Below are positions 10,128 through 19,966 of a stretch of DNA of 64,000 nucleotides, one piece after another; positions within the stretch are counted from its first letter, which is position 1; every line of letters starts with the position of its first letter. The stretch is from Macrostomum hystrix. Taxonomy: Eukaryota > Platyhelminthes > Macrostomidae. A program made the position numbers and the translations under genes. The stretch spans positions 17,590,501 through 17,654,500 of the forward strand of contig CATNEN010000039.1 in NCBI GenBank assembly GCA_950097015.1, read 5' to 3'. The notes beneath the pieces are model-generated. The model was given only the letters and a program-made list of their open reading frames with translations. It did not search any database and had not been told where the DNA came from.

Positions 10128-10640
10128 AGTAAAAAATATAGAAAAAGTTGATTTGTAATGAACAAAACCTACAGCTGATTGGCTCACAAAATGTGTGTTC
10201 AGGTATTTCGCTATTTAATCGGTCTTGACACTTACAGAACAGTTATCTACGAATTTAAATATTCGCAGGTATTCCAAACTTAAAGCAAAACAACTGAAAA
10301 AAGACAGAAAAATGTTACACTTGAGTGAATTCTGAATAAACACATTCTAATGTCTAAAATATTTCAAAAAAAGGAAACAAACCAGCAGGAGGAATAAAAA
10401 TAGCTACATAAACAGAGCAGCAAGCGTTGCAAATATTATCGATGTGTAATATCGATGCATTCAAAGCGAAAAATATTCTCTGATTATTTTTGGCGTCGGT
10501 TGATTAAGATACTTGTACAGAACCAAAAAACTTTTAATTTAATAACTATTTAAAAAACATTCCATAGCGAAACATCTAGCTCTCGCACGGCTTCCAAAGC
10601 ACTAAGGAGATCATGGAAATTGGTTTAGGTTTAGGAAAAC
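10128..10640. other. AT-rich spacer, nothing recognised
   Basis: About 510 bases between the satellite and the 3' side of IAP-related gene B. No frame, RNA gene or repeat with a partner elsewhere in the window was seen. Confidence 0.55.
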
Positions 10641-10646
10641 GTAATG

Positions 10647-10847
10647 CTAGTGAAACGCATTGTGTACATACGAGTACATTCTGCTAATTTCCGATCTTGT
10701 CTCGTCTTTTATTTTTTTTAAATCCTTGAGTAGCAAGGGAATAATATACGCAGAAGAAGCTAATAAAATACAAATGAAAAGTGGGGTGCAAAAAGCAGAT
10801 GCATTTGCAGTGCTTGTACTTTTAAACTGAGCTATTCGGATGGGCAT
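10647..10847 (-). CDS. Hypothetical 66-residue single-pass membrane protein (uncertain)
   Basis: ATG at 10847, stop at 10647. It has a hydrophobic stretch PLFICILLASSAYIIPLLL (about residues 22-40) followed by a charged tail KDLKKIKDETRSEISRM. That layout resembles a small tail-anchored or type III membrane protein, but the region is AT-rich and a chance frame of this size is possible. It lies about 100 bases downstream of IAP-related gene B on the same strand and could be its 3' UTR. Confidence 0.2.
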   Translation of the reverse strand: MPIRIAQFKSTSTANASAFCTPLFICILLASSAYIIPLLLKDLKKIKDETRSEISRMYSYVHNAFH

Positions 10848-10945
10848 TTTAAAGGTGAGTTAGACAAAATTCTTGAATAAAATAGTTTTTTTAGGAAAAT
10901 AGCTCTGTCACCTTAGCATTATGGATATATAAAGGCGATTTCAAG

Positions 10946-11662
10946 TTAGCTAGCTTGCACAGCTAAATTAGCCAGCTGTGAAATGTTCAGCGGAGGCCCG
11001 GCCGGTGGCAAAGAAGAGGTCGGACCGGCACGCACTAGCTGGCGAAACTCGCTGGCAAATGTTGATGCCTCATCTAGCGCCGGAAATAAAAACAGCGACC
11101 CAGCACTGAGGTCATCGGCTAGCAAGCGCCTGGAAACAGTATCGACACTGAGACTGCGAAGAGACTGGCCCTCTTTTACTAGGATCCAGTCAAGGCAGAA
11201 GATCACAGAATCCCCAGGAAATAGCGCCATCAGCACTTGTCCGGGAATGCTGTTCAAATAGGATAAAATGTCATCTAACTGCTGCGGCGTTGGCAACTCG
11301 CTGTCTCGCTGTTCCAAATGTTCATGCCACATTGGAGTTTCAATTGAACGGCGAGCCGCCTGCAGAGGACAATTTGGCCTATTAAAAGCGCCGTCGATGC
11401 TGCATCCGATGCGTTCAGGCCTGCATTTGAAGCCGCAGCTAAAGCAGGCTACATCGCCGCCTGGTAGGGGAAAGAAACCCAGGCGAGCTATCTGCAATGC
11501 TTCGGGACCAACCAGACCCACTTGCTCAAAGGCGGCAGTGCGATCAGCTTGGAGGAGCTTGTCACGATATTTGGCATTACGACAGATGTCCAGAATGTTC
11601 ATGCACGATTTGTATGTAGCTCCATGGGGTGCTAGTTCGTCCGAAATTAGTGAGGCTGACAT
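10946..11662 (-). CDS. IAP-related protein B: degenerate BIR plus UBA-like C-terminus (single exon)
   Basis: A 238-residue intronless frame from ATG 11662 to TAG/TAA-type stop at 10946. Residues 41-100 follow the BIR outline: DRTAAF, then ARLGFFPLPGGDVACFSCGF and NRPNC. As in paralogue A, the zinc histidine is absent and a CFSCGFKC cluster (C73, C76, C80) is present; the BIR tryptophan is also missing. Residues 153-190 (WILVKEGQSLRSLSVDTV then RRLLADDL) resemble the second half of the cIAP/XIAP UBA domain. No RING or CARD is seen. GC content and codon use contrast with the AT-rich flanks, supporting a real gene. Paralogue A sits 2.7 kb away on the same strand and has an intron; B has none within its frame. 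Function by analogy: ubiquitin or caspase-pathway binding, unproven. Confidence 0.58.
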   Translation of the reverse strand: MSASLISDELAPHGATYKSCMNILDICRNAKYRDKLLQADRTAAFEQVGLVGPEALQIARLGFFPLPGGDVACFSCGFKCRPERIGCSIDGAFNRPNCPLQAARRSIETPMWHEHLEQRDSELPTPQQLDDILSYLNSIPGQVLMALFPGDSVIFCLDWILVKEGQSLRSLSVDTVSRRLLADDLSAGSLFLFPALDEASTFASEFRQLVRAGPTSSLPPAGPPLNISQLANLAVQAS

Positions 11663-11669
11663 ATTTTAG

Positions 11670-12791
11670 TTTGTATTGAACTTCGTGCAAGTCAGTTTTT
11701 CTTCTTTTTTTGTCAGTTTTTATTGATGTAAGTATACAGTGGGCCAATCACACTGATTGGTTTAAATTTTAGGAAATTCGAATCAAACACTTGTGTAAAG
11801 TAGCAGTCAATGTGGCGCCAAGAGCAGTATCTGTGCAAGTCAAACTTTAACAGAGACATATTTATTATTGAAATATGTAGCGCTTGTTTCATTAACAACA
11901 CTCTAATATTTTTATATAATTCATAATAGGACTTTGATTGAATTTTTTTATAGAATCTGATAATCAAATGACGACTTGGACACTAACTTTAAAGCTGTTC
12001 TTCTATGTGGAGAGCTGCAAACAGTTTGTAAACTTTTTAAACCTCACAATCAAGCTTTAGTCCTGAATTGTACCTTGATTTCTTAAATATGCCTTGATTT
12101 TTGTTGTTGGCAGTGTAGAACCTGAAATCAATATAGGGCAAAAGGTAATTGTTGATAGACTCAATTTTTAATTGAATAATTCACTCATAAAACTATTTAG
12201 TCCAAATATGAATATGGACATGGATATGGATATAAGAGACACTTGGCAGTTACAATGTACCAATGTGAATATACCAGTCATGGCCTATGGCAAACTTGCA
12301 ATTGTTAAGCACTGTTTTGGCACTTTTGACAAAATTTATATAAGTCATAGCTAAATTATCATATAAAATGTGGCATAACTGGCAAACCTAAAGTAACTAT
12401 GCCAAGTGGCTCTTATGATCGTGTATTAGGCCAATTAGGGATGCTTCTATGTAAATCAAATCGGTACCATTATTTTGTTTGAATTTTTAACTTGTCAAAT
12501 AGTATTTACATGTAAAATATTATGCATATTCTATATAATATATTTGTTTTAACAAAATAGATTTTTGCATATAAGTGGTTGCAATTTCTGTACAACGAAA
12601 CAACATGTGCTAGTGTGGTAAAAAGCAAAAAGAAGCTTTAACTGTGTAGGCCTAACATGTTGAAAATAAGTGTTAAAGTGTTAAGTTGGTTATTTGTGGC
12701 TAAGACCCTCTAATCTGCAAAAAACACCCAGCCAAGAGTGGTGTTCAAAGGGCCTTAGTGAGACCACTCTTGCCAAGTGATACACTACCAA
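11670..12791. other. AT-rich intergenic DNA, nothing recognised
   Basis: About 1.1 kb upstream of IAP-related gene B. Short frames (11713-11967 minus, 12172-12354 plus) are low-complexity AT-rich stretches without domain signals; the second carries a run of Met-Asp codons from a (GGATAT)n-like tract at about 12212-12232. The promoter of gene B presumably lies near 11670-11750 but no clear TATA was found. Confidence 0.5.
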
Positions 12792-13622
12792 CATAGTTGC
12801 CACAGGTTGTGAAGAAATTAGTAGCGCAGAAAGGTAAAAATAGCGCAGGTTCACCCAAATGACAAAACGTGCGATATATATGACCCCCTTTGCTGCCCAG
12901 CCCCCCGCCCACGCCCAACTGCTTCTTTCTCTCCCTCTTACTGACTGTCATCCAGACAATGACAGCAAAAGGCAGCATAAATTAATGTGCACTGAATAAG
13001 AAACCTGTTTATTTTTTAGCAAAAAATTGATTTGTCTCAGAAGGGTTTTAAGTATAAAGGGAGGGGGAAGAAATCCAGACAGAAGACATCCATGGGGTGG
13101 GCCTTAATCCTTTTTAGTCTTTGGGTAGAAAAGTGGACGAGGGAGAGATTCACAGCCCAGCCAATAGCAAGTGAGCTGTGGCGTTTGACTTTAAAGTTGG
13201 GGTAAGAGAAGCGTCGAAATAAACATGGGGTTACACCAGGGGTCGGCAATCTAACTGCAACCCCTCCTCCAGAGACTTCTAGAAATAACGACTAGACCCG
13301 CAAGCCGCAAGGCACAGTGATGACTAATGTTTTCCTTGCAAGTTGAGGCTGGCATTTTTAGGGGCAGATGGAAGTGCACAAACTTGTTTACTGAAGCCAG
13401 AGACTTCTAGAAGTAACAGCTTTGTTATTTCTAGAAGTCTCTGCCCCTCCTCCAATGTACAGTATCAGTCTGGCGAGAGAAAAACAATTGCATAAAGCTT
13501 AACTTGTGACAGAAATCACACTTCAGCGCAGAATTGGTCATGTTTTGCAAATAGTAGCGCAATAGTGCAGGCAATTGAGAATAGCACAGCTGCGCTAAAA
13601 TAGCGCAGCAGTGGCAACTATG
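12792..13622. mobile_element. hAT-like non-autonomous DNA transposon with perfect 8-bp TSD
   Basis: The element starts CATAGTTGCCAC (12792-12803) and ends with its exact inverse GTGGCAACTATG (13611-13622). It is flanked on both sides by ACTACCAA (12784-12791 and 13623-13630), a perfect 8-bp target duplication, the signature length of the hAT superfamily. Subterminal TAGCGCAG motifs occur near both ends in opposite orientation. At 831 bp it holds no transposase. The interior carries a 20-bp near-perfect hairpin (13399-13442). Confidence 0.85.
13399..13442. repeat. Hairpin inside the hAT-like element
   Basis: AGAGACTTCTAGAAGTAACA (13399-13418) faces its inverse with one mismatch at 13423-13442 across the four-base loop GCTT. 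A third copy of the arm, AGAGACTTCTAGAAATAACG, lies at about 13271-13290. The flanking CCCCTCCTCC also occurs at both places. It looks like a nested insertion or internal foldback. Confidence 0.8.
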
Positions 13623-13630
13623 ACTACCAA

Positions 13631-15252
13631 TAGCAAGAAAGATAAAGTGAAAAGCCATGCTACAATTGTGTTTGACTGTTGGTAATTTGGTAATATTGTT
13701 GCATAGTTGCACTACTGAGCCTGGTTGGCCACACCTGCTAGTAGAGATATAGCATTCAAAGGCAACGGTTAACTACCTGGCTAGAATTGACATTAGGCCC
13801 CCCTACAACCAGTCTAAAAGCTGTTGAATCATAATCACTATAAGTTAAAGGGATAGTCCAGATTGGTCCAGACATTTTTCTGTTACAAAACATCAACAAG
13901 GTACACCTCCTTGTGTCATTGACACTGACAACCAATGCATCCTGCAAGGACTAACCAATACATATTGCTTACAGCATAACTAATTTTTTTGGCCTCTAGA
14001 AGACTAATCTTGGTCTGTTTCCTTTATGTCTATAGGGTTTTCCCTCTGCTCCTTCCTATATAGAGCAACCAAATATACTATTATGGTCCGTTCCAAGGTC
14101 ATAAAATAGACTAGCACAATAAAGTCTAAACATAACAGATACATTCACAACAACTTTTATAATAGAGTTCATTTTCATTGCCATATTTCTTTTCTACTTA
14201 TTATTGTGTCCCATTTGCTGTTTTTCTATTAAACTTTTTTCTATCTCAAGCAAATGTATATATGCAACATTTCCATTGTTTTCATTTCTTTATGTTCCAA
14301 TTTGAGATTACTTAAAAGTTTGATTCGATTATGATTGTGATTAATTGGCAACTTTTTACAATTTGTTTTGCTCCTTTTAAATTGTGTTTTGTACAAAATG
14401 TATGTACAAACACAAAGTGTACCAGAGAGGCTCAAATTCAGACCCAAATAGGATAGAAGTGAAATAATTCAGTTTGAGATTGATTTTCTGTTAATGTTTC
14501 CAAAATTGAAGGTCAATGTGACAAAGTCGTAGGCTTACCTTAGCTTACCTGTTAGATTGAATAAGAAGGAAAGATAAATAATAGGGCCTAATAATGAAAT
14601 AAGGGGTCATTTACCAAATGAGAAGAAAGGAAACTCTAAACAAAAGTTTTTAATGTGTGTGGAGACTAGGCACTTTTAATCCATTGGAAGCCTATAGAGA
14701 CTGGGTAAATTACCTATAGTTAGAGATTTATAGTTGGGTGTCTTGCCACTCTGACAGCCATTATACACCACCTGAAGGAAGCTGAAAGCTAATTTATTCA
14801 GGCAAATGGCATAAATCATTTGAATAGATTACATGTATGATAAATACATAAAATTTGTATCATTTGAACTAAGCATTTTGTGCAAAGGTTGGCCCTAAGG
14901 AAATACATTCATATATATATGTATACAAATTAAATGATTATCCAAAAAATTGTTAGAAAGTTTCTAATAGGCCTAGCTGACAGAGGTCTACCAAATCTTA
15001 AAATATCATAGCCGCCCTGCCGCCTAAACCAAAAGTCAAGTATGTTTATATAAATCCGAAATTTAACAAAACGAGAATCTTGGAAAACTCGAAATTCAAC
15101 AATATGCATTATAACAATACGGCATGCGAAATATTAGCCACTATACTTTATTCTTAGTTCTATTCAGTATTTACTTTGCATATTTATTTATTTTTGCACT
15201 AATATATTGTATTCTGAAATAACAAAGTAGAACCTTGCTTTTAACTCTAGTC
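13631..15252. other. AT-rich intergenic DNA, nothing recognised
   Basis: About 1.6 kb with only short chance frames (for example 13756-13947 and 14241-14447, both minus). No conserved domain, RNA gene or repeat partner was seen. Confidence 0.55.
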
Positions 15253-15261
15253 TTGACACTT

Positions 15262-15573
15262 GAAGAGGTTAAGTAGCCTAGTAGTTAGGGCGTCGGACTC
15301 ACGACTTGAAGGTTGGGGGTTCGATTCCCAACTCCACTGGAACAATTTGTGTCCTTTAGCAAGACTTAACTCTGCATTGCTTCAGTTCACCCAAGCTGTT
15401 AAATGGGTACCAGCATTAGCTGAGATAATTGAAGGTGGGTGTGGCGTCCCCCCAGTCAATGGACTGAACACAGCTGTACGCAGCCTTCAGATGCGCCACG
15501 CATTAGCTGCGGCTGTGCTGTCGGCTGCACATCGGACCCAATTGGGGCAGGCGTAATCAATTATTAATTATTA
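15262..15573 (+). mobile_element. tRNA-derived SINE, family A, complete copy with TSD
   Basis: It is flanked by TTGACACTT at 15253-15261 and 15574-15582, a 9-bp target duplication. The head is tRNA-like, with A box TAGCCTAGTAGTTAGG and B box GGTTCGATTCC. The middle contains AGTTCACCCAAGCTGTTAAA then TGGGTACCAGCATTAGCTGA, a central block of a kind seen in several widespread animal SINE superfamilies. The tail is AATT-rich. The short frame read through it (15260-15556) is not a gene. A 5'-truncated relative lies at about 56127-56260. Confidence 0.9.
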
Positions 15574-15621
15574 TTGACACTTTAATTTGATTGGTTAGTT
15601 CTGTATGCGTACACCTGTGTA

Positions 15622-15990
15622 TTATTTACTATATTTATCTAACACACTGTCGAACCGATTTGTTATTATACTAAAAATGTTTTCAGCAGAGCCTTGCCGC
15701 TGCCCATCCCTTACCAGGAGTTTAAAAGTGCAGCCGATAGAACCCATAAATAACATTGAATAACTAAACCCGATTAAAACCTGATCAGATCCTAAGTCGC
15801 CAAACAATTTAATAAATTGTCGTCTAATTACTAAATAAGGAAAATAAATAAGAAAATCGGAATAAAGCAAGTCATTTCTCGGTAAGTCGAAACTTCTTGG
15901 AATAACATTTAATTTATTTTCAGTAACAACTAAAAAAGTGCTCTTAACAGTTTTATGAATAAAATAAAAAAAATAATTTTTATCAAACAC
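15622..15990 (-). CDS. Hypothetical 122-residue protein (uncertain)
   Basis: A minus-strand frame from ATG 15990 to stop 15622. It has two hydrophobic stretches (LLYSDFLIYFPYLVI and VLIGFSYSMLFMGSIGC) and a polar C-terminus. I do not recognise the family. In AT-rich DNA a 122-codon frame is longer than usual by chance but not decisive. No splice sites, promoter or poly(A) signal stand out. It may be an exon of a multi-pass membrane protein or a chance frame. Confidence 0.25.
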   Translation of the reverse strand: MFDKNYFFYFIHKTVKSTFLVVTENKLNVIPRSFDLPRNDLLYSDFLIYFPYLVIRRQFIKLFGDLGSDQVLIGFSYSMLFMGSIGCTFKLLVRDGQRQGSAENIFSIITNRFDSVLDKYSK

Positions 15991-15999
15991 ATTGACATA

Positions 16000-17215
16000 T
16001 ACAGGGCTCTAAACTAAAAAACTGTAAAAAAGTTGATAGTTTTGTTTTACCTAAAAAGCGTTATTAACGATATCCAAAAATTACTATTTTAAGCTTAAGC
16101 TTAAGAAAGACACTTAAAGTACTCCTGCTAAATGGTATATATTAGACGAATATTAATTATTTCTGCTCCCCGAAGGGGGGCAAAACTTGCTAGTCATTAT
16201 TCTAATTTCCACACAACTTCGTCACAATTAGGCAACTAATTCAGAAAATAATTTCTTTTCGTCGTGCAATCATACGAGTTTCCCTAAATCGTAGTTCCCA
16301 TTTAGTGTGATCGTTAACGGTCGACTTAGAGTATGCTTACTAACTCACAAGAGTAAGGTTCAGAATAGCTAGGGCCTAATTCACAAGCTTCTATATGCGA
16401 ATGCGTGTAAATAAATAATTTGCTGACAGTATAATGTCAGGAATTCGATCGAATGTACCTAAAATTGAATAAAATGGCAGGAAGACGTATTTACCTAAAA
16501 ATAGAATAAAATAGCAGTAATTAAGACGTATGCGTACCTAAAAAAGAACGGGGCGTCCGATGAGGCAAATTAAAAAAAGACGTCATATTTGTCAAAATTG
16601 GAATTTAGTTTAGTGAAAAGGTTATTAGCCTAAAAATAAAAATAAAGAAAAATGAAAGAGCGAAGTTTTTGAAGCCATCAGCAAGCAATATAAAAACGGC
16701 GTGAGAGCAATGCAGACAAAAGAGTAATTAAAGTGCGCTAATTAATTAAGGTAATAAAATAAAAGAAGCGTACATTTTATCAGTGGATGGAGCCAAAACT
16801 AAACGACTGCGATACGAGCGCAAAAACTGAAAAAAGGGGGCAGTTAAAAAACTACGAAAAGAAAAATAAAGAATTTGTCACGCGGACAGACCAGGAGAGA
16901 CAAAGAAAGCAGCTAGATAGAGAGCAAAAAGCTGGACTGCACGGCATCGGGCGGCCAGCAGATATAGACACAGAATTGTGCGGAAGTTGCCTAGAAAGGC
17001 TTCGACTCAGGCCCCAACAGCGATTCCCGATTCCGTGATTGATCAATTAGCTAACAACAGCGGTCTGGCTTGATACAATAATAGCAGACACAACCCTTTA
17101 TATTCAGCATTACACGGCAGCAATTACATTTAATTACTAATGTGGATTGTGAATTGGTAAAAACAATTTTTACTGTTTATAGTCATTTTTACCACTGGTG
17201 TGCATGGCCCTTTTG
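16000..17215. other. AT-rich intergenic DNA, nothing firm
   Basis: The one plus-strand frame (16787-17038, 83 residues, Lys/Glu-rich, beginning MEPKLNDCD) could be an exon, since it is charged and less AT-rich than its surroundings, but no motif or splice pairing supports it. ACCTAAAAATAGAATAAAAT-like phrases repeat loosely at 16460-16550. Confidence 0.4.
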
Positions 17216-17219
17216 CGCG

Positions 17220-17940
17220 ATTCTTCCCGTCGTATCCCTCCTGATTGAAGCCGGAGCTTGAGCTCGATACAGCTGGGACTGCTGGAGGCGCCGACTTCGG
17301 TGATTTGCTGCCCTTCAACCAGCGACAGCACCCACCTCTCTTTCAGAGACGCCTGAAGTCGGCGGCCGCCAACTGGGACTTGTTCTGTGCCACCCTGGAG
17401 CAGTCCCTGCAAAACAAAGCTTCATTGTCGACGATGATTCTCAGGTAGCCAAAGAGCAGTTTCGGCGGAGTCATCCTGGAAGCCGTCAAGATCGTCATCC
17501 CGACAGGAATCTGCAAGGCCAAACAACACTTCTGTCCGCCCGAAACCAGGGCGTCGTGACAGCGCCCCGGACGACGCGGAGATTGTCATTTTCGACGCCA
17601 TCGACCGGACGTGTTTTTGGACTGCAAATGGAGACGCTGACTTGACTTCATTGAAAAAAACTCGGTCCGAAATGCCATCAGCTGCTCTCGACTTTGGAAA
17701 ATGGTCAAATGCTTACGGGTGTTGAAAGCCCAGCTCAACGCCCGGCTCCGTTTCAGCAGCCGCTTCACTAAGTCCGACAAAAAAAGCTGCTCTATGCTCA
17801 ATAAAATGTTTGCCTGCCCACGCGCTTGCCGATCGCATGGAGCTTCTTTCACAGCGTCAATAGAAACGCCAGAAAAATCTCATTGTACGGGGCTCAGTTC
17901 TGCAGTTCTCCTCAGTCGACGTCGCCACGGTGGATGGTGA
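17220..17940 (+). pseudogene. Decayed non-LTR retrotransposon (endonuclease-RT linker region)
   Basis: A GC-rich island in AT-rich DNA, broken by several stops and frameshifts. One frame reads FQRRLKSAAANWDLFCATLE, the typical RRWKF..ANW..F...L segment found after the endonuclease domain in LINE ORF2. The next piece reads ILEAVKIVIPTGICK, which fits the I..AA...IPRG.RK block before reverse transcriptase. Further pieces (LNARLRFSSRFTKSDKK) continue the same order. No intact RT core is present. It is an old 5'-truncated or internally eroded copy. Confidence 0.5.
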
Positions 17941-18189
17941 TGGAGAAAATTAGGAACAAAGGAAGTTAAGATAAGGGGTGCGATGTAAAAATTGAGGATT
18001 TGGGTAGAAGAGATAGATGTGGGAAAGTGGCTGATATCTCGGCCGGTATAACCCTCTGCACATTAGAAGCGACAATTGAAAATTGGACGATGCATGAACT
18101 GTCGTCAGTAATCGTGGGGACAATTGTCTCCCATGCATTCACATATAAATCCATGGTTGCCGTAATCTTTATTAAAAATTATAAAATTG

Positions 18190-18460
18190 CAGGAGGGCTG
18201 CGGGCTCATCATTTGGTGACACTATCGATCCGCAGCCAGCGAGGAGGCCCTGACTTTCTAATCTACAGGCAGTGTACACTTTCACTGTGCCTTGGAGGTT
18301 GGCCCTCAAGGGCGTATATTGCACGACAAGCCCCCAAGCCATCTCTTTAAGGCTGCGGTTCGGATATGGCCTCGCCACGGAATCGAAGCTCAGGGACATT
18401 TACGCGACAGGCGACGACAGGCAAACGCGTTAGCCGCTCTGCCAGTGACCCCCCTGCCAT
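18190..18460 (-). mobile_element. tRNA-derived SINE, family B, copy 2 (inverted)
   Basis: On the minus strand it begins with a clear tRNA-like head: CACTGGCAGAGCGGCTAACG (A box) and GAGCTTCGATTCCG (B box), then GCGAGGCC as in copy 1. The body continues with GTGTACACTGCCTG and GCCTCCTCGCTGGCTG, ending at CACCAAATGATG, shared with the copies at 3225 and 59836. It is diverged and probably old. Confidence 0.78.
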
Positions 18461-18469
18461 GATCTTTGG

Positions 18470-19175
18470 GACTGCTTTAAAATCTAATTGGCTTTTGAAG
18501 TTCATATTGCTCAAATAATTTTTATAGCAAATATGAAATAATCAATGAAGCCTATTATTTTATTTCATGTCGCTACTGCTTTTAAAAGGGGCAGTTGAAG
18601 TTGCTGTTTTTACTGTTCATTTCCTCGAATGTTTTTTCTTTTCTCAATTGGCTTTTAATTAAAAGATTCCTAGCATTTCCATTTTCCACTGAGATACGGG
18701 TTCACATGATCGATGACCTTTCGCACGGTGTAGATTTAATGAACTTTTTATCACTGCAGATACCTGACAGGCTAGAGCTCGCATGCACGCGGCCAAGTGC
18801 ATTACGGCAGCATAAGCTGAATTATTACTCGTATAATGCTATACTAGCTAGTCAAAAACGCAACCTCGCACGTTCCAATACCTCGTTTGCACATTTTTTG
18901 TCTAGATAAAAAACTTTAGCTTAAAGAAGACTGACTGTATGGAGACAGCCGAGATCGTAAACAAACCCTGGTATATTTGCATGTCGGGGTCGATATCAAT
19001 TATCGATTGTTTCGATATGATTTCGTTTAATTTTTGCCTTTTTTATTAAATCGTTATCAATGTTCCCTCTGCTTTTTTTAGGACTATGAAATTTTATTTT
19101 AGGCTGAATATGCTTGACTAGACATGGCAGAAGTAAGACGTTTGATTAGGCTGGCCCGTCTAATTTTGGTCCAGG
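18470..19175. other. Spacer upstream of the RVxF gene; no firm gene
   Basis: A plus-strand frame at 18595-18909 starts at TTG and opens with a hydrophobic stretch like a signal peptide, but it has no ATG there, no domain and no splice context. I leave it uncalled. Confidence 0.4.
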
Positions 19176-19180
19176 TGCGG

Positions 19181-19188
19181 TTACGTCA
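19181..19188 (+). promoter_or_regulatory. CRE/ATF-like site TTACGTCA
   Basis: TTACGTCA (inverse TGACGTAA) is a full-strength ATF/CREB-type core. It lies about 330 bases upstream of the TATA box at 19512. An isolated 8-mer can occur by chance, so regulation by ATF/CREB is only suggested. Confidence 0.35.
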
Positions 19189-19511
19189 TATGAAGCTAGC
19201 GCACATTTTATTTAGAAGACGAGTCTTTCCTGTACGCCTGTCCTAGGCCACAAGTGACACGCGCAAGTGACGATTTCGTGCAGGCCAACAAACACGAGGG
19301 CCGGCCGGTCAAAACAACCGAAGCCGATCACGCTTTCTGCGCGTGCTCGTCTGAGGGCTTGGCCTCAGATTGTGGCCTCATGTACAGCGAGTTTATCGAT
19401 CGCCAGGGGTCCGCCCCGCACACGCTCGACCCGAATTCCAGTCTAAACAGGTTTTGTGCTTTACATGCCGCTCCACTGTTTTCTCACTCACCAACTCGGC
19501 TTGCGAATTCT

Positions 19512-19520
19512 TATATAAAA
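19512..19520 (+). promoter_or_regulatory. TATA box of the RVxF-motif gene
   Basis: TATATAAAA followed by a GC-rich CGCGCC stretch is a textbook TATA element. Transcription would start about 30 bases on, near 19540-19550, giving a 5' leader of about 200 bases before the ATG at 19751. Confidence 0.55.
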
Positions 19521-19750
19521 CGCGCCAAAGGCGCATTTGAAAACAAGCCAGAAGTGACAGGTGCAGACACACACATACCCATACAGAGAGGAGAGCGCGA
19601 AAGCGTGAGGCACCAGCCCTTCGAGTGCTGCTGTTCCGACATCGCGGGTGACAGTTCCAGAGCTAACTGGGTTTTTATCAAACCGCCCGAGGGCCAAACA
19701 GCAAAGCCGTCAATTTTTCATCAAGAGGCAGCCCGGCGGCGCCCACCCCG

Positions 19751-19966
19751 ATGAAAAGTGTCCGTTTCAACGATGAAGTGACCGTCTGGAAATTTGTCAA
19801 TGAACTTGACCCGGAACTAGAAACGTCCACGCCGGAGGAGGACGACTACGTCATCATACACTACGACAAGCGCAAGAAGAGGATCTTTTTCAGCATGTAC
19901 AACTTCTGCGCGGAGGTGTTGCACAATCGCGCAAGCATTGTGTCACACCTGTTTGGAGCCGCTTAG
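19751..19966 (+). CDS. Small RVxF-motif protein, putative PP1 regulator (71 residues)
   Basis: The frame begins MKSVRFNDEVTVWKFVNELD. K-S-V-R-F fits the RVxF docking motif ([RK]-x-[VI]-x-[FW]) by which regulatory subunits bind protein phosphatase 1. The phrase V-R-F-x-x-x-V-T-V resembles the GADD34/PPP1R15 PP1-binding core. The remainder is acidic (STPEEDDYVIIHYDKRKKRI) and ends HLFGAA. There is no eIF2-alpha-binding region of the GADD34 type, so equivalence is not claimed. Codon use is GC-rich like the other real genes here. A strong TATA box lies 230 bases upstream. An overlapping upstream frame (19254-19754, first ATG 19380) ends on the ATGA of this start. The product would be a single-exon, possibly inducible gene. 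Confidence 0.5.
   Translation: MKSVRFNDEVTVWKFVNELDPELETSTPEEDDYVIIHYDKRKKRIFFSMYNFCAEVLHNRASIVSHLFGAA

Noticed and set aside
13237-13737. A second hAT-like pair, CAGGGGTCGGCAA facing the inverse of CAGGTGTGGCCAA
   Set aside because: The putative element would straddle the right end of the well-supported 12792-13622 element, and the 8-base flanks (GGTTACAC and CTAGTAGA) do not match.
15260-15556. 98-codon frame MKRLSSLVVRASDSRLEGWG
   Set aside because: It lies wholly inside the family A SINE and is the usual chance reading of its tRNA head (the GGTTCGATTCC region).
19254-19754. 166-codon frame as a protein gene
   Set aside because: It begins at GTG. From its first ATG (19380) it has no domain, and the TATA box at 19512 sits inside it. 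It is kept only as a possible uORF observation.
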